Assembly: GCF_036373705.1 (NCBI RefSeq)
Contig: NC_089863.1
Span: 2,046,944-2,110,943, forward strand
Direction: 5' to 3'
Source: Amia ocellicauda
Lineage: Eukaryota; Chordata; Actinopteri; Amiiformes; Amiidae
DNA: 64,000 nt
The notes below the pieces were generated by a model. The model had not been told where the DNA came from. It saw only the letters and a program-made list of their open reading frames with translations, and made no database searches. Positions 12,312 to 36,232 of this stretch are shown in pieces. Position 1 is the stretch's first letter. Each line of letters starts with the position of its first letter. Both the position numbers and the translations under genes were made by a program.

Positions 12312-12690
12312 CAACGAGAGGAGGCCATTTGACCCATCGTGCTCATTTGGTGTCCATTAATAACTGAGTGATCCAAGGATCCTATCCAGTCTGTTTTTAA
12401 ATGTTCCAAAATTGTCAGCTTCTACCACATCGCTGGAGAGTTTGTTCCAGATTGTGAGAACTCTCTGTGTGAAGAAGTGTCTCCTCTTTTCCATTTTGAA
12501 TGCCTTGAAGCCCAATTTCCAATTCTTCACACAGAGTCGTCACAATCTGGAACAAACTCCCCAGCAATGAGGTTGAAGCTGGAAATTTGGGAACATTTAA
12601 AAACAGACTGGATAGGATCCTTGGATCACATAATGGACACCAAACGAGCATGATGGGGCGAATGGCCTCCTCTCGTTTGTAAACTTTCTT
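12312..12690. repeat. Foldback pair of CR1 3' ends
   Basis: Two copies of the CR1 3' terminal sequence lie head to head: 12312-12525 antisense and about 12525-12690 sense, sharing 'gatccaaggatcctatccag' in opposite orientation. The short ORFs across the junction are artefacts. Confidence 0.85.
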
Positions 12691-12939
12691 GTGGCTCTAG
12701 AGGTGGGTTCTGTTCTAGAAATGGCGACAGAGAGGCAGGGGAGTATGGTGCATACAAAAACTATTTAAAAAAAAGACTAAATGTGGTCACATATACATAA
12801 ACTACATGCATAACTAATGAATAAACAAGACAAACCAGTTGCTAAGACAAAGTCTACAAGGTAAGCCAAAGTTGAAGTTCCAGTGCGAAGTTCCACCAGT
12901 GCAGCAGTCTCTCACCCAGCTCGGCACTGTGCCACAACA

Positions 12940-25767
<12,828 letters not shown>

Positions 25768-25842
25768 TGTCAAACTCTTCTGTATCTGCCTGCACAGATT
25801 ACTGAGAGGTATTGCTGCACACAGCCTGATATACAGCGACTT

Positions 25843-25850
25843 ATGCAAAT
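25843..25850 (-). promoter_or_regulatory. Octamer motif upstream of CYP2 start
   Basis: ATTTGCAT on the minus strand, 76 bp upstream of the chosen ATG, with a weak TATA-like TGTATATC about 15 bp downstream. An eight-base match is suggestive only. Confidence 0.25.
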
Positions 25851-26373
25851 ACGCGAGGAGGAGGGCGGGTGAGATGTGCTGTCTCAGGTAACAGGATAAT
25901 GATTGAACCCAAGTGATCTTATTCTAAGGTTTCAGTCACTATGATTGATTGGACTGATTGGTGATGTATGGTTGTATAAACACATTAACCCTCAGAGGAC
26001 TGAGGAAATGTTTCCAGTTTTTACCACTTTTACATTCTAGCTGATAAACAATATAAATGTGATTATAAACCACAAAGTGTTTTATATCTATTGTTTCAGA
26101 ACAACCTCTGTTAAATGCATTTTTCATGTAAACAAACCACTCGTGGTTAATTCCAAAAACTTTGTCAATGTAAACTAAAAACCAAGAAAATGACACAATC
26201 TAAAGAGGAGATGTGAAACCGCTTAAAAAATGTTCTCATCCACCTGATAGGATGTGTTGACCCTATCAATAATTTTTTTTCTCACTGTGGGTTTTTCTTT
26301 TAGTTGTGTAAATAAAATGTTGAAAATGTCAAAATAGTAAGTACTAGTAATGGTAATACCAGCACAGCAGAGC

Positions 26374-26377
<4 letters not shown>
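25851..26377. other. CYP2 upstream region
   Basis: Contains GC-rich 'gaggagggcgggtgag' next to the gene, then AT-rich DNA. No other gene is recognisable. Confidence 0.4.
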
Positions 26378-26434
<57 letters not shown>

Positions 26435-26437
26435 TTT
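26378..26437. repeat. (TA)n-(T)n tail
   Basis: (TA)n followed by a T run; on the minus strand this is the A-rich tail of the L2 copy that follows. Confidence 0.9.
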
Positions 26438-26657
26438 CTTGGCAGACGCCCTTATGCAGGGCGACTTACAAACATAAGTGCAAAACAAAGTGCAAAAATA
26501 CAGTTACGTACAAGGAATCAATCATTACAAATTGACATTTACATAATACAAAGCAATTCAAAGTATAATAAATTTTACAACTTCCAATTTACACAGGTAA
26601 GTACAGTAAGTGAGGTCATACATCCTGTAAAGTAAAGCTAAGTGCTGTCAAGATGTT

Positions 26658-26939
26658 AGTGTGACCATGACAAAGGGGGGAACAATTGCCATAGTCACGT
26701 GACACCCCCCCCCCCCCATTTTATTTCAGTGAGGCGGGGGTCTCACTATTCCCCCCTCTCCCCGCGCAGGCTTTAGCAAGATCTCAATGCACAGACCAGA
26801 GTCAAAATTCAGAGTTACACACAAGTTTATTACAACGGGTGCCAGGCAGGGCATGAAGTCCGCCAGTCTAGAGGCCCTATTACTAACAATAAAAATGATT
26901 AAAACCACCTTTAACAGCATGCTATTGCGCTAGCAATCT

Positions 26940-27023
<84 letters not shown>

Positions 27024-27545
27024 AAAGACAGGCACTAAAACCACTAAAACTAATCCTAAAAGAATCCCCACAAAAACTAACTAAAAACTAAGCCTGTCTT
27101 GTCCCCCCAGAAGTCGAAGTCACGGAATTACATTGCAAATGTGCAGAAAGGAGTCTTAGTTACAAATGTCCATTCAAGTCCATAGCAGGTGGATCTCTAG
27201 GAGGCTTGGCAGTACGGGGTCCCCCTTCCACTGTCAGCCCCTGGACCAGGCTCTGCAGTGCCACCACTCCTGGGAAGGAAGAGAAAAACAAGAAAAGGAA
27301 ATTCGGAAAGGGACACGTCATTGAGGCTGGGTAAGTGAAACCACACACACTACAGATGTTGTTTTCCCCATTCACGTCCCTCTGCTATCCTTTTCCCCAG
27401 TGCATCTCTGTAAAATAACATCTCTATGCAAGTCCAGTATCTATACCGAAATTAACTATTTCTTTTTCTCCTCAGGATACCACACTCATGTTACTCATGC
27501 AGAGGAAGCCAGGAGCCAGGAAGAGTGCACAGCAATCAGCACCTC
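26658..27545. mobile_element. Insertion inside the L2 3' UTR, class unknown
   Basis: Comparison with the L2 3' UTR at 37.06-37.10 kb shows continuous L2 sequence broken here, with TTA at both junctions (a 3-bp TWA duplication would fit PIF/Harbinger). The insert holds a long (TA)n at 26942-27020, a C run near 26705, and no recognisable transposase. Confidence 0.5.
26942..27020. repeat. (TA)n microsatellite
   Basis: About 79 bp of uninterrupted TA. Confidence 0.98.
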
Positions 27546-28795
27546 TTGTAACATTAGGTCACAGTCAAGGGCTACGGGAAAGGGAGCAAGGGGGAAATCC
27601 ATCAATAATACAAGTATTAGTAATGCAAGAAGCATGATGAAATGTTGTGAAGTGCTGTCTGAAAAGATATGTCTTGAGTAAGCACTGGAAGGAGGTCAAG
27701 GACTCTGCTGTTTTGACTTCAGTGGGCAGGTCGTTCCACCATTTAGGGGCCAGGGATGAGAAGGAGCGGCTCTGGAGGAAGGAGAGTGGAAAGGAGGCAG
27801 AGTTAGTCTTCTGGCACTGGAGGAGCGCAGTGGTCTGGAGGGGATGTATGGAGAGACGAGTGACTGAAGGTAGCTTGGTGCAGTGTGGTCGAGACAGCGG
27901 TAGGTGAGGGTCAATGTCTTGAACTGAATGTGTGCCGCTATCGGGAGCCAGTGGAGGGAGCGGAGCAGTGGAGTAGCGTGTGAATCGGGGCAGAGAGACA
28001 CCAGACGAGCCGTAGAGTTCTAGATGAGCTGGAGCTGCGGGTAGTGGATGCAGGCAGGCCGGCCAGGAGGGAGCTGCAGTATCCAGGCGGGAGAGGACCA
28101 GGGACTGGACAAGCAGCTGAGTTGAGTAGTTGGTGAGGAAGGGACGGATCCGGCGTATGTTGCTCAGGAAGAATCTACAGGTGCGTGTCAGCGTGGTGAT
28201 GTGCTGGGGGTAGGAGAGCGCAGGATCGAGGGTGAAGCAGATGAAGTGGTGGTCTGAGATGTCCATGGGTGTCACGGAGAGTGTTGAAGGGGAGCAGCCT
28301 CTAGAGAAGATGAGGTCTAGCTGGTGGCCTGCCCTGTGAGTGGGGGCAGAGGGGGAGAGAGAGAAGTTAAAGGAGAGAAGGAGAGGAAGAAGTCCGGCAC
28401 AGTGGGAAGGTTTGGAGAGGTGGAAGTCTCCCAGGAGGATGGCAGGTGAGGACAGCGAGGGGATGGAGGAGAGAAGAAAGTCGAGTTCATCCAGGAAGGA
28501 GGTGAGTGGACCGGGAGGACGGAAGAGAACTAGAAGGAAGAGGTGAGAGGGAGAGATGATTTCCACTGCATGGAATTCAAAGCTGTGGGTTGTGATAAAG
28601 GAGAGAGAGGTGGGGACAGAGAAGAGGAGAGAAGGGGAGAGCAGGACGGGGATCGGAGAGATCGTCATGGCTTTTTCTGTTGCTGTGCGGTGTCTCCTCG
28701 CAGTCTTCTCCTCGCTGGAGTCCCGGCCCTTTGGAGATGGGGCACTGAAGGCTGCTGGCGCTGAGGTCCAGGGGGCTGTAAAAAACGACACCTGT

Positions 28796-30336
28796 AACTA
28801 ATTATGACACCTGCGTTGCGTTGAATGACACAAGGCTGTCAGGATGGCCCTCCCACACAGGACTGCTAATAGCACAATTAATGGTCGCTTTATATCTGAA
28901 TACAGACAAGGACCGTGCCAGACACACACAGTTACACTGAACAATAGCTTGTAGCAATGCTAAATAAATGTTAAATAATAACAGCCTACACTGTAACGCT
29001 TCTGATTTACAGAAAGTGCATGTCGAGTGTGCTACGTAAGTTGCTAATTAACTAATAAATTCGATATATCCCATGTCCCTTTTAAAGCGATAGCCCCATC
29101 TTGCACCATCCGTCAACTCCCAGATCCATTCAAGCTTCAAGCGAAGGACCCCTAGCAAGGGTTTTCTTTCGTTGAGAGAAAAAAGCTGTGATACCTACGA
29201 AAAATCGGAGCCCTTAAATAGAGAATCTATTTTACAGCGGGAGTTTCAAGGAGGTTCCTACCTTTGGCGGCGTGTAGACATCTACAGTCACGCCCTCTTC
29301 TAAGAGCACCGCGGGGTGTGACTCGGTTCAGAAGACAAAGAAAATGTCTTCTCCAAAAACTGAGGAGGCCACCAGGGCCTGCAAAGCTCTTCCATCCACG
29401 GCTCCCAAACAGCCTTGTAGACTTGCATTACACCACATCCCTGTGAAATAATAAAGTACAAAATACTAATTCCATTTAAACACAAAGCCGGTAAGATGTG
29501 CCAAAGGTTTAAAAATGCTCCATGTATGAAATATGGCAATAAAAGTTTAAGAATGGGACATTTTTACATGGAAATATAAACCTATATATATTGTATTCAT
29601 TTGATGTATTTAAGGCTATCATCCATCTCTTACATGCTGCCTATAGTGCAATTCTCAATGTTACAATTAATTCTTCTGTCTGACTTTCCTACGGAAGAGT
29701 ACGGAAGAGGCCTGGGGCCAGGTGAAAAAAAATAATAATAATAGAATTTCGACTTTTAAACTCGAAATTTTGACTTTACAGAGTAAAGGTAACTGAAAGA
29801 AAGCAATGCTGTGGTGTATGTATGGCTTGAGATTAAATGGCTGATGACAGCAATATTATTGATTTTCTCCGGGATCGGGGAGTTGAAGAAGATCTATTCA
29901 GGAACAAAAGGTGAGTTTTGTTTAAATATTCTATTGACTATCATTGCTAATGATGGTTCACAGTTGCACACATCATTTGTCTGCTGCATATGAATGAATC
30001 ATTTTGGAGGCCTACTTTTGTTTTAATTTTTTAATAAATTCCTAAAAATAAATGGCAATATGTTAGGATCAGTTTCAGGATTTGGGTTCGAATTTATAAC
30101 TTCTTTGTGAGTTTAGCATGTAAAAATACAACATGCTAAATAAACGAGCATTAAAGAAAACTACAAAATTACAACAACAAATAGATTAATACGTCTTTCA
30201 TATAGACTATATGTACCTTTAATTTATTTAATTATATAGTTGTGCAAGCAAGATTGACCTTGTTTAAATGGGCTACAACAACAACAAAATAAATATGTAG
30301 GCAATCAAACCAGTTAAATACATAAATTAGATTATT
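28796..30336. other. Intergenic, little identified
   Basis: No gene supported. A single MITE-like end 'cggaagaggcctggggcca' lies at about 29703, related to the element at 23.86 kb. The small ORFs near 29.3 kb lack any family signature. Confidence 0.5.
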
Positions 30337-30397
30337 TTGTCTCACGCATTGAATGGGAGGCTCAATTATTATGGGCTAATGATTAATGCGTGAGACT
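30337..30397. repeat. Short perfect inverted repeat
   Basis: 'gtctcacgcatt' and 'aatgcgtgagac' flank a loop of about 36 bp. It could be an old transposon trace or a hairpin. Confidence 0.6.
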
Positions 30398-30456
30398 GGG
30401 CAGTGTCTTGACCTCAGTTGTACAAATTGTACAAATACAATTGAATACTATATATA

Positions 30457-31978
30457 CAGTGAGGGAAAAAAGTATTTGATCCCCTGCTGATTTTGTACGT
30501 TTGCCCACTGACAAAGAAATGATCAGTCTATCATTTTAATGGTAGGTGTATTTTAACACTGAGAGACAGAATAACAACAAAAAAATCCAGAAAAACACAT
30601 TTCAAAAAAGTTATATATTGATTTGCATGTTAATGAGGGAAATAAGTATTTGACCCTTCGACTTAGTACTTGGTGGCAAAACCCTTGTTGACAATCACAG
30701 AGGTCAGACGTTTCTTGTAGTTGGCCACCAGGTTTGCACACATCTCAGGAGGGATTTTGTCCCACTCCTCTTTGCAGATCCTCTCCAAGTCATTAAGGTT
30801 TCGAGGCTGACGTTTGGCAACTCGAACCTTCAGCTCCCTCCACAGATTTTCTATGGGATTAAGGTCGGGAGACTGGCTAGGCCACTCCAGGACCTTAATG
30901 TGCTTCTTCTTGAGCCACTCCTTTGTTGCCTTGGCTGTGTGTTTTGGGTCTTTGTCATGCTGGAATACCCATCCACGACCCATTTTCAATGCCCTGGCTG
31001 AGGGAAGGAGGTTCCCACCCAAGATTTGACGGTACATGGCCCCGTCCATCGTCCCTTTGATGTGGTGCAGTTGTCCTGTCCCCTTAGCAGAAAAACACCC
31101 CCAAAGCATAATGTTTCCACCTCCATGTTTGACGGTGGGGATGGTGTTCTTGGGGTCATTCCTCCTCCTCCAAACACGGCGAGTTGAGTTGATGCCAAAG
31201 AGCTCGATTTTGGTCTCATCTGACCACAACACTTTCACCCAGTTCTCCTCTGAATCATTCAGATGTTCATTGGCGAACTTCAGACGGGCCTGTACATGTG
31301 CTTTCTTGAGCAGGGGGACCTTGCGGGTGCTGCAGGATTTCAGTCCTTCACGGCGTAGTGTGTTACCAATTGTTTTCTTGGTGACTATGGTCCCAGCTGC
31401 CTTGAGATCATTAACAAGATCCTCCCGTGTAGTTCTGGGCTGATTCCTCACCGTTCTCATGATCATTGAAACTCCACGAGGTGAGATCTTGCATGGAGCC
31501 CCAGACCGAGGGAGACTGACAGTTATTTTGTGTTTCTTCCATTTGAGAATAATCGCACCAACTGTTGTCACCTTCTCACCAAGCTGCTTGGCGATGGTCT
31601 TGTAGCCCATTCCAGCCTTGTGTAGGTCTACAATCTTGTCCCTGACATCCTTGGACAGCTCTTTGGTCTTGGCCATGGTGGAGAGTTTGGAATCTGATTG
31701 ATTGATTGCTTCTGCAATTGCATATATGTTACCTGTATAAAAGACACCTGGGAGCCAGAAATCCTGCTGATTGATAGGGGATCAAATACTTATTTCCCTC
31801 ATTAACATGCAAATCAATGTATAACTTTTTTGAAATGCGTTTTTCAGGATTTTTTTGTTGTTATTCTGTCTCTCACTGTTAAAATACACCTACCATTAAA
31901 ATTATAGACTGATCATTTCTTTGTCAGTGGGCAAACGTACAAAATCAGCAGGGGATCAAATACTTTTTCCCCTCACTG
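30457..31978 (-). mobile_element. Complete Tc1-like element (DD34E) with IR/DR ends
   Basis: 1522 bp, flanked by TA on both sides. Ends of about 215 bp are inverted copies (cagtgagggaaaaaagtatt / aatactttttcccctcactg). Each end carries an inner repeat of the outer motif ('gagggaaataagtatttgac', 'caaatacttatttccctc'), the IR/DR layout of Sleeping Beauty/Passport-type elements. It encloses an unbroken transposase. Confidence 0.95.
30663..31676 (-). CDS. Tc1-like transposase, intact, 337 aa
   Basis: Cut-and-paste DNA transposase. N-terminal paired-like DNA-binding domain ([20 protein letters not shown], and [10 protein letters not shown] between its two helix-turn-helix parts) is followed by a DDE catalytic domain: D in WSDETK, D in [12 protein letters not shown] in [11 protein letters not shown]. 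Thirty-four residues separate the second D and the E (DD34E). Length is close to the usual 340; a short gap after RRVWRRR (about residue 170) may be a small deletion. No stops, full TIRs and TA flanks make recent activity plausible. It strongly resembles Passport/Sleeping Beauty-group fish transposases. Confidence 0.93.
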   Translation of the reverse strand: MAKTKELSKDVRDKIVDLHKAGMGYKTIAKQLGEKVTTVGAIILKWKKHKITVSLPRSGAPCKISPRGVSMIMRTVRNQPRTTREDLVNDLKAAGTIVTKKTIGNTLRREGLKSCSTRKVPLLKKAHVQARLKFANEHLNDSEENWVKVLWSDETKIELFGINSTRRVWRRRNDPKNTIPTVKHGGGNIMLWGCFSAKGTGQLHHIKGTMDGAMYRQILGGNLLPSARALKMGRGWVFQHDKDPKHTAKATKEWLKKKHIKVLEWPSQSPDLNPIENLWRELKVRVAKRQPRNLNDLERICKEEWDKIPPEMCANLVANYKKRLTSVIVNKGFATKY

Positions 31979-31996
31979 TATGTATATATATATATA

Positions 31997-33205
31997 CACT
32001 CACCTAAAGGATTATTAGGAACACCATACTAATACTGTGTTTGACCCCCTTTCGCCTTAATTCTACGTGGCATTGATTCAACAAGGTGCTGAAAGCATTC
32101 TTTAGAAATGTTGGCCCATATTGATAGGATAGCATCTTGCAGTTGATGGAGATTTGTGGGATGCACATCCAGGGCACGAAGCTCCCGTTCCACCACATCC
32201 CAAAGATGCTCTATTGGGTTGAGATCTGGTGACTGTGGGGGCCAGTTTAGTACAGTGAACTCATTGTCATGTTCAAGAAACCAATTGGAAATGATTCCAC
32301 CTTTGTGACATGGTGCATTATCCTGCTGGAAGTAGCCATCAGAGGATGGGTACATGGTGGTCATAAAGGGATGGACATGGTCAGAAACAATGCTCAGGTA
32401 GGCCGTGGCATTTAAACGATGCCCAATTGGCACTAAGGGGCCTAAAGTGTGCCAAGAAAACATCCCCCACACCATTACACCACCACCACCAGCCTGCACA
32501 GTGGTAACAAGGCATGAGGAATCCATGTTCTCATTCTGTTTACGCCAAATTCTGACTCTACCATCTGAATGTCTCAACAGAAATCGAGACTCATCAGACC
32601 AGGCAACATTTTTCCAGTCTTCAACTGTCCAATTTTGGTGAGCTTGTGCAAATTGTAGCCTCTTTTTCCTATTTGTAGTGGAGATGAGTGGTACCCGGTG
32701 GGGTCTTCTGCTGTTGTAGCCCATCCGCCTCAAGGTTGTACGTGTTGTGGCTTCACAAATGCTTTGCTGCATACCTCGGTTGTAACGAGTGGTTATTTCA
32801 GTCAAAGTTGCTCTTCTATCAGCTTGAATCAGTCGGCCCATTCTCCTCTGACCTCTAGCATCAACAAGGCATTTTCGCCCACAGGACTGCCGCATACTGG
32901 ATGTTTTTCCCTTTTCACACCATTCTTTGTAAACCCTAGAAATGGTTGTGCGTGAAAATCCCAGTAACTGAGCAGATTGTGAAATACTCAGACCGGCCCG
33001 TCTGACACCAACAACCATGCCACGCTCAAAATTGCTTAAATCACCTTTCTTTCCCATTCAGACATTCAGTTTGGAGTTCAGGAGATTGTCTTGACCAGGA
33101 CCACACCCCTAAATGCATTGAAGCAACTGCCATGTGATTGGTTGATTAGATAATTGCATTAATGAGAAATTAAACAAGTGTTCCTAATAATCCTTTAGGT
33201 GAGTG
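31997..33205 (-). mobile_element. Complete Tc1/mariner element (DD36E), copy 1
   Basis: 1209 bp between TA sites, with ends 'cactcacctaaaggattatt' and 'aataatcctttaggtgagtg'. It is inserted in a (TA)n stretch only 18 bp from the end of the DD34E element. Confidence 0.95.
32029..33057 (-). CDS. DD36E Tc1/mariner transposase, copy 1, 342 aa
   Basis: Starts MGKKGDLSNFERGMVVGVRR with helix-turn-helix LSISQSAQLLGFSRTTISRV, then the DDE domain: [30 protein letters not shown]. Counting from the second D to the E gives 36 intervening residues, the spacing of the DD36E group described in the literature as Incomer. It is nearly identical to the copy at 45.56 kb and differs mainly by a 4-residue loss near the C-terminus (RRIKAKGG against RRIKAVLKAKGG). 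No stops. The 12-bp deletion leaves the frame intact. Confidence 0.93.
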   Translation of the reverse strand: MGKKGDLSNFERGMVVGVRRAGLSISQSAQLLGFSRTTISRVYKEWCEKGKTSSMRQSCGRKCLVDARGQRRMGRLIQADRRATLTEITTRYNRGMQQSICEATTRTTLRRMGYNSRRPHRVPLISTTNRKKRLQFAQAHQNWTVEDWKNVAWSDESRFLLRHSDGRVRIWRKQNENMDSSCLVTTVQAGGGGVMVWGMFSWHTLGPLVPIGHRLNATAYLSIVSDHVHPFMTTMYPSSDGYFQQDNAPCHKGGIISNWFLEHDNEFTVLNWPPQSPDLNPIEHLWDVVERELRALDVHPTNLHQLQDAILSIWANISKECFQHLVESMPRRIKAKGGQTQY

Positions 33206-33904
33206 TATATATATATATATATATATAAAGATAAACGAATGCCTCACGTAGACCTGAACACAGTTTTGTGGGCTTTTGAAATATTAATGAGTTTGAGTAA
33301 ACAAGCCCTTGTACAGCTCTGCCCTATTGCTTGTACACGGCAAGTGTAGTATGGGATGTTTTAAGTTATAGATTCATTTATTGTGTTAAATAATATGCTG
33401 AAATGACGCAGAGACACAAAATAAATACAAAATCTACATGAAAACCCCACAAATAAGAAAAAGATTGCCTGTGCAGAAATATGACGCAAAATTATTATTT
33501 TTAAAATTGTATTATAAATACATTTTAGAGGCATACTGCATTTCAACATATTTTGATTGACTTTTACTAAATTCCCGTTCACAGTTTAACAATGTGTATG
33601 TCTGTCCTACCATTTAAGTATCCAATTTACAAGAGTGGTACAGACCTAAGTACAAAGTACTGTTTATAGCTAAGTCCAAGGTAGGAGACAAGATTATATT
33701 TGCATAAGGAGAGAGATATAAAACAATTCAAGCTATTCAATGATACACTTTAGAAACAGAGAATACTCCCTTACTTTAAATACATTTGCATAATTTAAAA
33801 AATAATCAGTATGAGTATTACTGTACTGTAATTATCTGTCATACATTATTCTGATATTACTATATAAAGGAACAAAAAGCAATACATGATTATCTGCCTT
33901 TGTG
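33206..33904. other. Intergenic, nothing identified
   Basis: AT-rich sequence following a (TA)n stretch; no ORF with family resemblance. Confidence 0.5.
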
Positions 33905-33955
33905 GTTATTATTATTATTAGTAGTATTAGTAGTAGTAGTATTGTTATTGTTAGA

Positions 33956-34018
<63 letters not shown>

Positions 34019-34095
34019 TCTTGGAATACCCCCTTATCCATGGCGAGTTACAAAACATAAGTGCAATACAAAGTGCAAAAATACAGTTGAGTTAT
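33905..34095 (-). repeat. (ATT)n tail and L2 3' end fragment
   Basis: 33905-34018 is an ATT/AGT repeat. 34019-34095 matches the L2 3' end ('aaacataagtgcaatacaaa', 'gtgcaaaaatacagttgag') in antisense, so this is a short 5'-truncated L2 copy with its AAT tail. Confidence 0.85.
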
Positions 34096-34460
34096 CCCAT
34101 TCACATGTTAAAATATTCACTCATCTTTAACTATCATAGTCTACCAGTTTCTACATTAAACTTAAGAGTATGTGTGTGCGCATGTCAAAACTAAATAAAC
34201 TAGGAAGTATACATTGCTGTATATTAGTGTATTTAAATGAGAACAGATGACAAGCACCTCATACATATAAACCATATATTTATTTATTTTTATAATACTC
34301 CAACACACATCCCAAATACATAGCTGTACATAGCTGTGAATTAATAACATTGGTTCATAATTTAGTGGTTGAAAGGTCTTTTGTGTGGAAAATTATGATG
34401 TTTTGTATTAAAATATGTAACTTTAGACCATATTGTCTCTTATTTTTCTGATTGACAGAC

Positions 34461-36232
34461 ATGTTGTGCTGTTGATGGATGATGCGTCACTAGCGAGATA
34501 CATTCTTTCATATGGAGACCGAATTGCCTTATTCAATTTCTGCAGACACGCAGAGCCTGCATCAAAATGAAAATTGGGACTTTTTGAAAAACTCAGAAAT
34601 AAACTCAAACTGAGAAAGGCTCAACTTGAGACCAGCGCAGATGATGATGACCAAGAACATTCACAAAGGGAGACACAACATCGCTCAAAAAGTACACAGA
34701 CTGTTGAAATAGGATGGATACATGAGGAGGGTGGTGTGATGAAACAAGTAAGAACAAAACAAGGAGGTGGAACAAGGAAAATAGTGATGCCAAAGAATGC
34801 AGGAAAAAAAGAGATCATGTTGCAGGGAAAGTCTCTTTTCTTTCCAGATGGAGAGTCCAGTAAAGGACACAAATCGCAGAATTCCCTGGGCACAGATACT
34901 ACCATTGGATCTGTGTATGAAACTGTGAAGCTACCTCAATTAAGATTCTACATTGCTACTGTGCTAAAAGAAAGACAAGTTGATCCCATTGGAATTTCAC
35001 TGCCAGATGTCTTTGTCTCATCTGAAGTTGAAAAACAAAATGATATTCAAAATGAAAAAAATTTAGAAACAAACAAGCAGACAAGCAAATACCATGAAGA
35101 CTCCAGGAGTAAACTTCCACATACAGACAATGTACCACAAGTAGTCTAAGTGGAATTTCCTGCTGATAGTGCTTTAGACATGGAAATTATCTTTGGTCCA
35201 GTGCTGTGAAGTGAAGAAGACCTAAATTAAACCATCTATTGGCCAGAGCAGATTCCCCCTAGTGTTCCTGACCCAGAAAGTGTTAATATAATAAGAATAC
35301 ACCACGTGAATTGCCTCAATGACATGATAACAGCATTTTCTGACCCAGACATTTTGAAAAAGCCAATGGAAATAAGACGAATACTCTCCAACAACACAGA
35401 AGAACCAGGAAGTGGATCTGGAGTACTTAGAGATGTTATTAGCCATTTTTAGCAAGAATTTTATGATCGTTGCACCCTTGGAACTGTAATAAAAGTACCA
35501 TTCATCAGACACAACTTCACTGCCAAAACATGGCTATTGGCAGAATTCTTGTAAAAGGCTACAAAGATTGTGGATACATGCCTTCAAAACTTGCACTCCC
35601 TTTCATTGAAGAAGCACTTTATGGCACAGTGTACAGTGATCTGACTGCCAATTTTCTTCAGTTTCTTAGGTACTCGGAATGAGAAATTATCAGTCAAGCT
35701 TTAGATGATTATTCATCTGTGGACATGGATGACCTTCTAGAAACCCTCAATAACTACGGATGTCGTCAAATTCCCTCTGAAGATAACTTCAGGAAAGTTG
35801 TGCTTGAGATTGCCCACAAGGAGATTGTGCAAAGACCGATGTTTGTGATTGATTGTTGGAGGGACATTTTACTACCAATGTTGACTCTGCATCCTGAACA
35901 ATTGTCAAAATTGTACTCTGACATCCAACCAACAGGACAGAAAGTTATGAGAATTTTTAGATTCCCTGAAAACATGACAATAAAAGAAAAAAGTTACAAA
36001 CCATCTGAAAAGATACATTCGATAACTTGATCACTGTGCAGATACTGCACAGGTTCTGATTTAATTGTCACTGAAAAAATCTATGTGGAATTTGAAAAAA
36101 TGACAGAATTCACAAGAAGACCCATAGGTCGCACCTGTGGAATGATCCTGCAACTTTCAGACGACTATGAGAATTTTCCAGATTTCTGAACCGAGTTCAA
36201 TGCCATTCTTGAAAGCGATATCTGAAGTTTCT
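34461..36232 (+). pseudogene. G2E3-like HECT-domain gene relic
   Basis: Pieces in order: an N-terminal segment (HVVLLMDDASLARYILSYGD), a 191-codon ORF (34574-35149) with GGGTRKIVMPK, GKSLFFPDGESSKG and LPQLRFYIATV, then HECT-like parts at 35276-36030 (IIRIHHVNCLNDMITAF, GRILVKGYKDCGYMPSKLAL, IPSEDNFRKVVLEIAHKEI) and a C-terminal RRPIGRTCGMILQLSDDYEN near 36116. This order matches fish proteins annotated as G2/M-phase-specific E3 ubiquitin ligase-like, which in a working gene would pass ubiquitin through a HECT cysteine. At least five stops or frame changes break the copy, and no intact catalytic end remains; L2 DNA begins at about 36233. Much of it appears intronless, suggesting a retrocopy or a mobile family. 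Confidence 0.75.

Larger units (their letters stand above)
26438..28795 (-). mobile_element. L2-clade LINE, internally deleted and split by an insertion
   Basis: 3' end at 26438-26657 ('cttggcagacgcccttatgc' read on plus), body at 27546-28795. A 408-codon ORF (27565-28791) runs from endonuclease residues (ILLGDFHLSKPSH, DISDHHF) straight into the reverse transcriptase C-terminus (LDPALSYPQHITTLTRTC). The central RT with its catalytic motif is therefore missing although the frame stays open. About 890 bp of unrelated DNA (26658-27545) interrupts the 3' UTR. Confidence 0.8.

Noticed and set aside
26300..26535. ORFs with YIYIYI runs (also 45312-45503)
   Set aside because: Translations of TA repeats.
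33832..34130. Ile-rich and Leu-rich ORFs
   Set aside because: Translations of the ATT microsatellite.
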